Assembly (NCBI RefSeq): GCF_000003815.2
Contig: NC_049983.1
Coordinates: 26,407,003 to 26,471,002, forward strand
DNA: 64,000 nucleotides
Direction of reading: 5' to 3'
DNA from: Branchiostoma floridae
Lineage: Eukaryota > Chordata > Leptocardii > Amphioxiformes > Branchiostomatidae
The position numbers and the translations under genes were made by a program. Shown piece after piece: positions 17,601 to 29,600 of this stretch. The stretch's first letter is position 1. Every line of letters begins with the position of its first letter. The notes under the pieces are model-generated. The model saw nothing but the letters and a program-made list of their open reading frames with translations, did not search any database and had not been told where the DNA came from.

Positions 17601-20600
17601 AGCTTTCCGATTCGCCTGTCTCTGTCCCGCTTCCGTTGCGCTTCGTTAACGTTTGCAAGGGACATCTGAGACAGTCTTTCCATTTTCTTCTTTACCCGGA
17701 ATCGACCACCTTTGTTGAAAGTAAACATAAAATCGATTAGTAATTACGTGAAGATATAGAACGCAGAACAATCGGAACACAAATGTCGTATCCTTGGATA
17801 ATAACGTCACAAATAATAACTGCAAGATGAGTGTTGCGGCTTTACATCAAGTTTTTCATGACTCACTGTCAAACTTCTTCTGCTTTATTGACGCCACAGT
17901 GGTGTCCTGCAGGACAACTTTGTCCTCTTCATTTTCAAAGATTATCTTCAAGGTATGTCTTTGGAAAACGGATGAAAAGACGATCGCCAGAACCAAGACC
18001 TGTAACATTAAGTGTTTAATATTGACAATTTTCTCGACGTTGATTAAGGAAACAGCAGCTAGTAGGATGTGGAGGGTTTGTACAGCACGTTCTGAAGAGG
18101 TTATATTATATACATTAGTATTGTACAAATCACGATTTGACATTTATATACAATAAGACAACCAATGCTTCTAGATCTATGGATGAACATGTATCCATCA
18201 CAATCCCCAACGTGCAAAAATAACATTAATAACATGCAAACCCGATTGCATTGTACTTAATTTGCTTCTTATTCAAAGGAATTAAGATTTGAAACAGCAG
18301 AGCATGACAAGACATTTCGGCACAAACCTTCACTGGTTGCAGAAGAAATACGTCCGCTAGAAAAGTGGTGAAGAACGCAGAAAGCCATCTCTCGGACTTG
18401 TCCTTGCCCCACTCCAGACTGTACAGCACTGTGAAGACAGATGACCCCACGGCAGACAGCACCACTAGCACCCAGGCCACGTACTTGCACCAGTGTGGCA
18501 GGCCCTTGGTTGGTTCTTGCTGCGTGGGTGCCTCAGCTGGTCCGGCTGTCTCCGCGTCCCTGACCCGACGACCGCCCTTGCTGTTCGGTCGGCTGTACTG
18601 GAACAGCACAACGATGGCCATGACGACGGGAAGGCAGGTGATGCTGGCCATGATTCCCGTGTAAACTGTGTTCAAGGTGAAGGAGAACGGCCCCAGGCTG
18701 ACGGCCTGCACAACTTGGGTTGCGTTTTCATCGCTCAGCCACATGGCGCTGGCCACCATGGACAAGGTGAGGAAACTCAGGCAGCAGCCAAGCCTCTCGA
18801 TGCGGGTGAACTTGCTTCCTGTAAGGAAACAGTTTCCAGTAAGATGCTGCCATGAGTAAAAGAATTTGATACTCTGTCTTCAGTTGTTTACTGTATTTGC
18901 AGGAACAAAAAAGTTGACTATACTCATAAAGATTCCATGCATGGGAGAACCATAGTATATGCTTTTTCCTAATACTAGAAGAACTATATATATGCTTTTT
19001 CCTAATACACTATTGCTGAACTGACTGAGGTCCGTCAGTTATGAATGAAATGAAATTTTCCTAATACTAGAAGAAGTATATATATGCTTTTTCCTAATCC
19101 ACTATTGCTGAACTGACTGAGGTCCGTCAGTTATGAATGAAAACTTGTGATTCATTGCTCCATAGTCAACTGATGATTATTCGGATTCTCCTGAAGATTT
19201 TTCGCCAGATGAGCACGCAAACTAGCAGAACTCTGTTCTATATACACATCCTCATTTCAACTTGTAGGAATCCTTCAGCAAGTGTAATACAGATGGATCT
19301 AATATGTAGTAAATACACACGTTTACCTATAGGCATGATAGCGACGGAAAAAAAGAGGTGCTCCTCTACAAGATTGCTCCGCAGACTTGCCGGGAACAGA
19401 AACCCGAAGGATCGCATGTCCTGCTCAGTGGCGACAGGAAAGGTCTTCGCGACCTGTCCGTCCCCGCGGTCGGCTGCCAGCCACTCATCGCAGAAGAAGT
19501 AGAACCTGTTGTTCCATGATTTAATGGCAAAATAACTTAGATTGATTCTTCTAGGATCCATATTAAACCTCACAGTTTGACAAAGGTCAGAAATGGGGAT
19601 TGTTTAAAGCTAGTGAAGTATGAAACGGAGAAAGTCTAAAGTTTGATTATTAGGACATAAGTTTTATATTATTTCAATCACGCGGCAAGATATGTAAGCT
19701 TAATTGTTGACACCATCCATCAAAAAGAACTGAATTGCAGTCGTGTCTGTTCTTCGCCATGATAAAAACTATATCTTTTCAAAATATCATATCTAACTTC
19801 ATCACAAAACTAAACATAATGTGTAGATCCTTTCTCGGTCGTGCACTTTATAGATGCGATTGAATTGACGAATCTAAGCAGCCGAAAAACTCACATTTTG
19901 CCTGTGGTGAGATCCTGCACTGCTGCTCTGTCCACGTTCCACGATGCACGGCTCCCCTCCCCACTATTGTCGTGCATGAGCTGCAGCAGCTCCACGTTAC
20001 CCAGCTGTTCTGCTGTGCTGAAGTTCAGCGTCACCTGGCTGCCTTCGGTGAAAACCTTAACAGCAAAAAGAATTAGACCTGATAGGATCTACCTGTCTGA
20101 GTGAAAGTATTCTTGACGAATAAAATGGACACTAATAAATTTGATGCCTGACCTTCTCCGTGATGCTGACCACTCTCACACCGGAGGTCGCCTCATCTCC
20201 ACACAGGTTGAAGGAAACTGTGGACTCCGTCCCAGCATGCTTAGCGGCGCCTGTCCAAATGCGGAGGCGGTACCGGAAATCGTTCTGCAGGTCATCCAGA
20301 TTGATTAAAGGGCTTTTCTGTAAGGATGTACGAAGAAATTGAGGATCACTGCGCACTGTAAAAATATATGAACAGCTGATAGACAACACATCATGATGGC
20401 ATTGTCGACAATCTCTACGTACCTTCCTCTTTAATCTGAGGCCAGTAACCTTCATTATGACCAACGTAAGCAGAAAGAGGCAGTCCACCACGAAGATGGT
20501 TGTCAACACCGCGCCGTTGTCACGTAAATCACTAAGCGTTAAAGCCCCGAAGTCCACCCTGTTAGGTGGTGTGGCGAAATCACTTCCGAACGCCGTCAGA

Positions 20601-23600
20601 TGGTTGCAGTGGCAGATAATGTTGTTAATCGTGGACTGGTTGCTAATCTGAAGGGTAGACAGAAATGTTACATTATTGTCGATAAAAACGACTAATCCAA
20701 ATTGGCATTTGCATGTTTAGAAATGTTACATTGGTTGTTAACAGTCTAATAATTTACATGTACTCTTAATCATATTGTCATTATGTTAATTAGTATTCCG
20801 AATACTTCATGTTAAACCATTTAGGGTAATTATTGGAATAATCAATCATCAATGAAATGGTTACAGTCGGTTACAAATTAGATTATAATCGTATAAGACA
20901 TCATCTACTATTAATAGTTGATAAAATGGTACAAAAAAACTCTTCAAGTTTTGCAATATAATATGGCCGTTTTACCCACCGTGCAGCCTTCCGGCCTCCA
21001 GGCGTCCTCTGTCTCGCTCCAAAAGACGCAGCTCAGACGGGCCCACTGGATCTGGTAGGAGTAGAAGGAATTTGCGAGTACATGCTTTTCCTCTGTTCGC
21101 TCATTGACGTCACACTCGCTCACCGGTCCTGAAAAACGAAGACAATTCCTTCCTCATAAGAAACTTACTTTATTACATCCCAAAACTCCATCTGACCTAT
21201 GTGATAACGTATGTACACTTTCGACAATGGTAGAGCATGAAGAGAATATTTAAAGATCTTTGTTTTTTTTACGGTATTGAGTACCGATTAAAACCTCAAG
21301 AAACCACTGCCGAAAATCGGTATACAGTTTCGACTGCTGCAAACGTTTACCTTATTCAGTTTGTCGGAGAGACTAAAGTTTATTTATGTCTTAATGATGA
21401 GAAATGCAAACTAAAATATCTCACCTAGAATTTGGACTTTGACATAGTAGTCCACTGGATCTTTGACTCCTTTGATGAACATCCTTGCCTCCGTCTTGTC
21501 GCCTCCATCCCCACCCAGAGTTTCCATCAGGGAACACTCCTCGGGTAGAACGTACGTCTCCATGGACACGTCGTAGTTTTGGTCATCAGGGCGGCCGCCG
21601 TACCTGCCCCACACGCCGTACACCACGCTTGTGCTTCTGCAGTGCTGTTGAGGTTCAGCAAATGGTAGGCCGAACTTCGGTTTCCTGGGAGGGGGTAAGT
21701 GATGATTTTTGTCGCCGGTGTGTTTCTGGACTTTCCAGGAATAGTGATTATGAAGTCTTCAGTGAGGTCGTCGAAGAACAATGGTTTGTAGTTTTTCTGG
21801 CGAATCGTCAGTTCCATGACAGAAGAGTGGGCCTGATATTGGCCAAGGCCCCAGGTGAATGGGTTTTCCTGGTACTGAGTCAACTGAAAGTAATGGAATT
21901 TTTGTTACTCCTTTAAAGTGAAATTGAGGTCAGCACATTTCTGTTCTTCATTTCAGATTCTATTTTCGTTGTTTACTGTCCCAACAAGATAGAAGACAAC
22001 CTTCTAAGCGTTACTAATTTACAAAAATGTGTTAATTAAACTAAAGCCGTAATGTCAGTTGAGGTGTTCACCTCACCTTTTTCATGAAGATGATTAGAAA
22101 GAGATTTGAGACGCTGCTTTAACCCTATTCAGACCGGGCTGTCATCCCTGGACCGGGGCGGGGGGCTTTTGAGGCCCTCCACTTCTAAGTCCTATAACTC
22201 TAAAACGACGTGCCGTAGGGCCACCAAATTTTCAGGACATGATGTCGACATAATATCTGACTAGTATGTGACGTTTGATTTGACGTTAACGTAAGATGAC
22301 GTAATTATGACGTCATCAATTTGATTACATTGGTCAAACCCATGAAAAAAGGGTATTCTCAGAAAACTTCAAGTTATGCTACAAAAATGTAACAACAAGT
22401 GCATATAACAGAATAATAATGTTTATTACGACTTGCGTTGCCAATAGCAACATCAATAATGTCAATATGACGTCATGAAATGACGTCATGCACATCTAAG
22501 ATACGAGTTTGGCTCCGCCATATTGTATCCACCACCTTGAATTTTTAAGAATACTTTTTTTGCAACAAATAATCACAAAGAGCAATGGAAATAGACTAAA
22601 TTCATTCATGTAGATGGTTTTTGATGAAAAAATACCAGGTAGTTACAAATTTTAAGGGAATATTAGGTTGTTATTCTTGATCTGGCCATTCGGTCCGCCA
22701 TCTTGGATTTTGGGCTGATGACGTCATCAAATTAGCATAATTTATGTATATATAATTATGAAAGATATGCTGAATAATATAAGATTTTATTTATGTAACA
22801 AAATCGCAGTAATATAGCAAATAAATGTGAAAAATACATAGTTAGAACCAAAAATAGTGATTTTTGGCAAAACTGCCTGTCAACAAACGGTTGCCATGGC
22901 AACAAGAAAAAACGAAAAATTTGTCAAACTTCGTAAAATTGTTGCTAACAATATTTTAGGAAAACTCACCAAATTTGGTGGCTCTAGCGTAAGCCGTTCT
23001 GGCGTTATAGGACATCGAAGTTAGCGCGGGCCTCAAAAGCCCCCCCCCCCCGGTCTGAATAGGGTTAATTTGATTCCGTTGGAAAGCCCAAAGGATGAGA
23101 ATCCATTTACTGAATGCTGACAGAAGAAAGAGAGGAAGAAAGGGAGGACTGTTACCTTTACAGTGATGTTGTGAGGTGGATGTTCCGGAAAAAGTGCAGT
23201 TTGTGATGGGAACTGGAACCCCCCATCCTCCGTCTGCACCACCTGGCCCCCAAACATGGAGCCCCGGATCTTCTGTGCTTTCAGAGTAACACCACTCCTC
23301 TTGATAGTTACCGGCGGGTCTCCAAGTCTCATGGGGTCGGTAATGGCGTTGGACAGATCATCCAGGACCTGGTGGCTTTTCTGGACAATCATTTTCTTCT
23401 AATAGTGAAAGAAAACATTACATTGCAAACACCAGTGGTGGAAACATGCAACTTAGATTTAAAAAAAAACACACACACAAACAAAATACTATGATAGTAC
23501 TAACTTTCCAACAGAAGCTAACGAACGGTTAATGGCACACATACAAAAGAGCCAAGTCATTGCCCGAAGATGTTGAGCTTGCCCGCCAAAAAACAACACA

Positions 23601-26600
23601 TGTAAAATATGTGGAATTCAGCATCATTTGAATTAGAAAAAAGACAGTAAATGCATTGGGGAAATACATAATTTGTCATAAGCTTTTCAGGCCTCCAGAG
23701 AGCCACCAGATTTGGTAACTTTTCCAAATTTTCCAAAATTTGGGTTTCCATTCTGTCTTGTTGCTTTGGCAACCAGTTGTTGACAGTTGTTGACCCCCTG
23801 CCTTCTCCATCAACAAAGCCCGGTCTGAATAAAGTGAATCATTGAGCGGCTCACCTCAGCTCGCTGTTCTTCCTCCTCTTGTTTCGCCTTTTGAGCGCGC
23901 TCCTCTGGAGAGACATGGTCGTCCTCTACTGCATGGGTTTGAAGATTCCCGTCATTCGCTTCTGCATCTTTCCCAGGTTCATGAAGAAGAGTAGCGACTG
24001 ACTCTACCAAAGCTGCAAAAGAAATCGGAAACACCCCGTGAATATTTTCTTTGATATTATTACTTACTCACAGCCACATTTTTCTACGCGACGACGTTTT
24101 AGTTGACCACCTATCATCTTCAGGGCAAAAAGTGCTTTCCTTTGCGATGGATCTAAGTGACATCGCGAACTGTCACATAGATAGCCTACAATAGTGAGAT
24201 AATGCCGTTCTGAACATAAAGTACTGTCACAAAATATAATAATCAATAGAGACAACTGTCAGTAACTCATTGAGCATAAGAAACACAGAATGCTACTATA
24301 CATGTCAGAAACCTTGCCAAGGGACTCTACCAAAACTTGCAAATGAATCCGAAGAGGATTTTATACGATTCAGAAACATTGTAAGGCACTAATACACTCT
24401 ACCAAAGCAATCAAATGATCCAAATAGACTGTTACACAAGTGAAAACATTTGAGGATATTTAGATACAAAAGGAACAGGAATTCTTTGCACACAGCCCAA
24501 CAGTTCTTTAAGCTGCAGTAAATGTTTGAGATATTTTCTTTCCATACGTTTTAAGGAAGTTAAGCGATGTAGACCTGATGTATTGGTACTTACGACCTCC
24601 CACAGATTCGGCAGTGGACGGGTCAGACATGTCCAGTTTGCCCAGTTTTCTGGTGATGGACTGCAGAACGTCTAGTGCTGTGCTCTGATGGAAATCATAA
24701 AGATTTTACCATTTTCAGAAAAGTAGGCAACTTTGTCATAAAGTTGCTTGCGTCAGAAACAAGAAAATGATCAAATATCAAATATGAGATAACATATTAG
24801 CTAAATTTAGACTAAATAAAGACTAAATAAAACCATTCAACTTTGTAGAAATCACGTCAATTATCTTTACCTTGAAGGCATTTTCCTGGCGAATGTTGGG
24901 GCATGACGTAATGACAAGCGATGATAACTCAGAGATCAATTCTACTCGCTGCGGTGTCTGGGCTCTACCGGTTTCAGATCCCAATCTTTCGATTGCCTTC
25001 CTGCACATCTAAAACAATAGATGTAAAAAAACATTAGTGATACCTATGCCAACAATAAATTCAACAGATCGTACCCAAGGTCTACAATAAAGGAGCTTTT
25101 ACCTCTGACTTCTCTTCAGCAGCTGATGTTGGCTGCTCCAACCCAACAGCACCAACACCGTCACCGGCAATGTTCTGATTTGTAGAAAAATATTCATTTT
25201 ACTAACAACAAAATGAAATATTCTCCACCAACAAGAAACGTGCTTATAGTAAATGCTGACACTCGAACAAGCAACCATAAAGAAAATATCATAATGTTTT
25301 ACCACCGATAATTATCAAGAACGAATGGATATTGTAAATGTATAAATAGATTTTTTTCTGAATGGGCACAGATTTAAGGTAAACCACAAACAACGAATAT
25401 TTAGATTCACTTAACCTTGAAACTAGAATGGGGGTCATCCTGAGTTGGTAAATTACACAAGGAGACAAATAACATGTTCTGCAACACAAAACAGTTTTTC
25501 TAACCGGAATTTTACTTACCGGGATTTTCGACCGAATCTCTCGCTTTTATTTATCGACACCCGAGTTCTGTAGACGCCTGATTTTTTAATTCTTGAACGT
25601 ATACGTGTTGCACGATTACAATGTCTATGACACCATTGTAAAATACACGTGATGTCAACAAGTCCAGGAAGTGACTAACCTGTGCAAGCCTCTGGAGCAC
25701 ATCTTGTGGATTTGGGGAGAAGGCGTCTGCGTAGATGTTGTCCAGACTATCTACTGGTGCCTAATCATCAGAACAGATAAAAAAACTTACCGTTTGATGA
25801 ACTTTTCTCATCATTCACTATCAATGCTCTAATATTCTACCTCAATTTATTACCACTTGGCAATAGCCTCAACTAAATACATGCATTTATCTTAAAACGA
25901 TTGAACTATTTGACTATTTGCTACATCTGTATTTTTTTTTACAAGATTCTGTACACCATAGATGAGTTGTTCTTTAGCAATATTTCTGTATTGACATAAA
26001 CGGTAACCGCGTTTTTTTTACAGTGGCTATATAATATTTGACGAGATGTCGGAAACATTTTTAGTGCCAACCTGGTCTGCAAGCCTTGTTCCGCTGCCTC
26101 CAGGTGAGATTGTACTGGTTTCCTTGATACCTGTACAAAAAATGCCATGTATGAGCATCGTTCATAGTAAAGCCACACGACTTAAGCACATTTGTGGCAA
26201 CGATCATGTGGCAACGATATCATAACGATAGCAATGTTTTCACAGGTTCCCAATAGCAAAGTATTTCCTTACCCTGTTTGCTTGCATCGAATGTACTAGT
26301 TGTTCTTTGAGCCAGGTAGTTTTCGTCTAATTCGTCGCCATTTGATTGGTTGCCATCAGATTTGTCACCTTCTGATTGGTCATCACCTGATCGGTCACTA
26401 TCCGATTGGTCGCTATCCGATTGGTCGCCACCTAGACAAGAAATAGCGACATGCATCAAACACTTCTAGTGTAAAGTTACAGCATCATATCAATGATTTG
26501 TCTGACACGATATATCTCGCTTTGTTCATGGCACAGTCGTTCCTTAGACGGTAACTCACCGAGATTGAGCTCCTCCCGGGTTGAAGTAGTTTCCTGTGTC

Positions 26601-29600
26601 TTTGCTGCTGTAGTTGACGTCAGTAGGCTGATGAAAAACGATGTCATCAGACTGGTTCGGGCGGTCACAGTTGTTTCCCCGGTTGAAGCGGCCGGCGTTG
26701 TTGTTGATATCACTGTGGCAGCTAATAAAAGGAATAAGCAGAGATTAGAGTGTTGCGTATAATTGTTTCGTGCATCACGAAAGAAGACGTAATGCACGCA
26801 ATAACTTAAGGTACTGGAATTTTCCTTCGGTCTCAACACCAGCATTACAGTTACGGCATATACTCACCGGTCGCCTGATAGCCGACAAGAGGCGCACTCT
26901 CTTGCTGAACTCCAAAGGTGGTGATCTCCACCTTGTACATGGAGTCTGCCTGAAGTCCACGGATGACAGCGGATCTATCTCCTGGACCCGGGGAGGGGAT
27001 GAGGTGTTCTGTGGCCTCCTCCAGTCCGTACATGATGCGGTACCCGGTCACAACCGCATCAGGAGGCACCCAGGTGAAACGCAACTCTGACTCGGTCACA
27101 TCCACGAACTGCAGGTCAGTAGAAGAGCTCATCGCTGAAAATATGTAAGGTTATTGTTTGATTTTGTTTCAAGAAAAAATTGTGCTCTGTCATTTTTCTG
27201 ATTTTCTTAGTATGGCATTTTTCAGAGTATATTTCTATCGTCCATAAAATTCATACACACATTAAAGTCTTCGCAGGAAGACTTGTTCCACCCTTTCCAT
27301 TCCAAATAGATCATAACCTAACAATCAACAGTCCGACGTTATAGTAAAATGCCATTTGAGTTTATTTTTTGATTTGCTATGGCTCTTAGCTAGGTTTTTC
27401 CTACCTGTGGATGAGTGTGTCACCGACGTCTCGCTCTCGGACCTCCAACCATCCGCCAGGAACAGCGAGGTCACACTGATGATGTAATCTGAATCCGGTG
27501 ACAGGTCTGACACCAGAAATGACGACTGATCCGTATATTGATTGACATCTGTCGTCATGTCAAACTTCGACACCTCCACACGGTATCCATGAAGGTCAGG
27601 GTCAGAGGATGGGGACCACGTGATCTTGAACGCTTTATCCGTGACGTCAGAAACGGCCAGGTTGATTGGCGGCTCCACAGCTGAGGGGACGCGAAGATGA
27701 GATGAGAAATGCTCAATGAATATAGCCAACTAACAATTAAAGCCATTGAATGACTTTTGTATGCCTACTCTTACGTGAAAGAATCACATTGCATTTGATT
27801 AGACGGTTCACCATTTTATCGTGCGGGAAAACGTAGATGGATAGGTATTTAAGCAGTAGTATCAAAGTTTCTTTCTAAACAAAAAGAAGATACCTTCCTT
27901 GCAAAGCTGTGTTTTCCATCCATCCTGACACCCAGCTGAGCAGATACCCGACATCGCGTCACAGTTGATGTCCCCGCCGTCGCAGTGGCCACACACTTAG
28001 CGTTAAAAGAATAGATGGCACAATCAATGAAAGGTTTGCCACATTGTTACATGTTCATATTGGGTCGTAGTCTTCACTACAAAACAAAAGTGTTGTTTTC
28101 ACGTTTGTATCCATAGCTTCCGTTCTTGAAGTTCTATATTTCGTATACCAAGACTAAACAGCTAAAGTCAAAGGATTAAAAGTTGAATATCAAACGTCTC
28201 CTGACTCGTCCTAAATCTAGTAAAAATATCGTCCATTTGAATAGTGCCTTAGTGCTCAAGATTAATTGTTTTCGTCTTTGTCAACGATCTACCCAAAGTA
28301 AAGCATCTGTCATAACCCCGAGAAATGCGATGTAACAATTTCCCACCTCCACAGCCGTGGGCGTCTGGCATTAGTAAGAAGCCTTGACGGCAGAAACACC
28401 TGTAGCTGCCCGGGACGTTGGTACAGATTTGGTCACACCAGCCGTTCACTGTCGCACATTCGTCAGGCTCTGTGAAGTAAAAAAGGTGGATGTAAAGGTT
28501 ACAAATAAAAAAAAAGGAGAAAAGCATTACAATTGTAAAGTCTCGAGAGTACGTAAACAACACAGAGATTACCAACAAATATTTTTGTATTCACCTGTCG
28601 CATTATGCCCGACCAGCGACAGGCTTTCCCGTCGACGCCCGATAGTGATGATCTCCACCTTGTACATGGTGTCTGGCTGGAGCCCCACAAATAAGGCAGA
28701 CCTATCTCCTGGACCCGGGGAGGGGGTGAGCTGTTCTGTGGCCTCCTCCAGTCCGTACATGACGCGGTATCCGGTCACGACCGCATCAGGGGGAACCCAG
28801 GTGAACCTCAACGTGGACGTCGTCTCGGTTACGTCAACGAACTCCAGGTCTGTAGAGGAGCTCATTACTGAAAAATGCAAGGTCAAAATCAAGGCTTGAA
28901 CTATTAAGTAAGGTATCTAGTCTAACACTAGCCTTACCCCCACCAAACAAAGCCAATTACACATTCTCGTCTGTTTTAAAGTGTAACTGTGACTACTAAC
29001 TGCATCACTAAAACTACGGTATGGCAAAGCTATGAAGTACTAGCCATCTGATTGTTTACCGATAATCAGAAAACCAAAGAAGACACAGGGCTAAACTCAT
29101 GTATAGGATCCTATGGAACTGGGAAAAGAAACAGCAATGGAGAAGCACTGATATACTTCATGAGTACCAATGGTTTGTTTGCTACAAACACAGCGTTCAA
29201 ACACCCTGCCCGCCACCGTACAACATGGGTAGGACACATAGCCGATCCCAAAGGAAAACCAAACACCAGAGCTACCATAGCCATCTTCAACCAAATCGAC
29301 TATGTTCTATGCAGATCAACAAGCAAACCACTGTTGAAAGACTCACGTACCTACGGAGGCACAGACCTCAACTCAGACCACAAACCAGTCGTCACCCGTA
29401 TAAGAATGGAAAATATATGCCTGGTTCACATGAAACACAAAAGACAGAAACGCCAGGTCAAATACAACCTGGAAAGGCTCAACGACCCTAGCACACAAAC
29501 CCAATAAAAGGAAAACCTAGCAAACCAGCTGTCCAAAACAGTAGAAGACAGCGACCCCAACACAACCTTAACTACCATCCTTAAATGTATGGAAACATCA

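Noticed and set aside
25527-25580. Conserved intron patch in copies A and B that could be a small exon
   Set aside because: Its length would break the phase between the flanking exons, and the similarity is no higher than in the surrounding duplicated intron.
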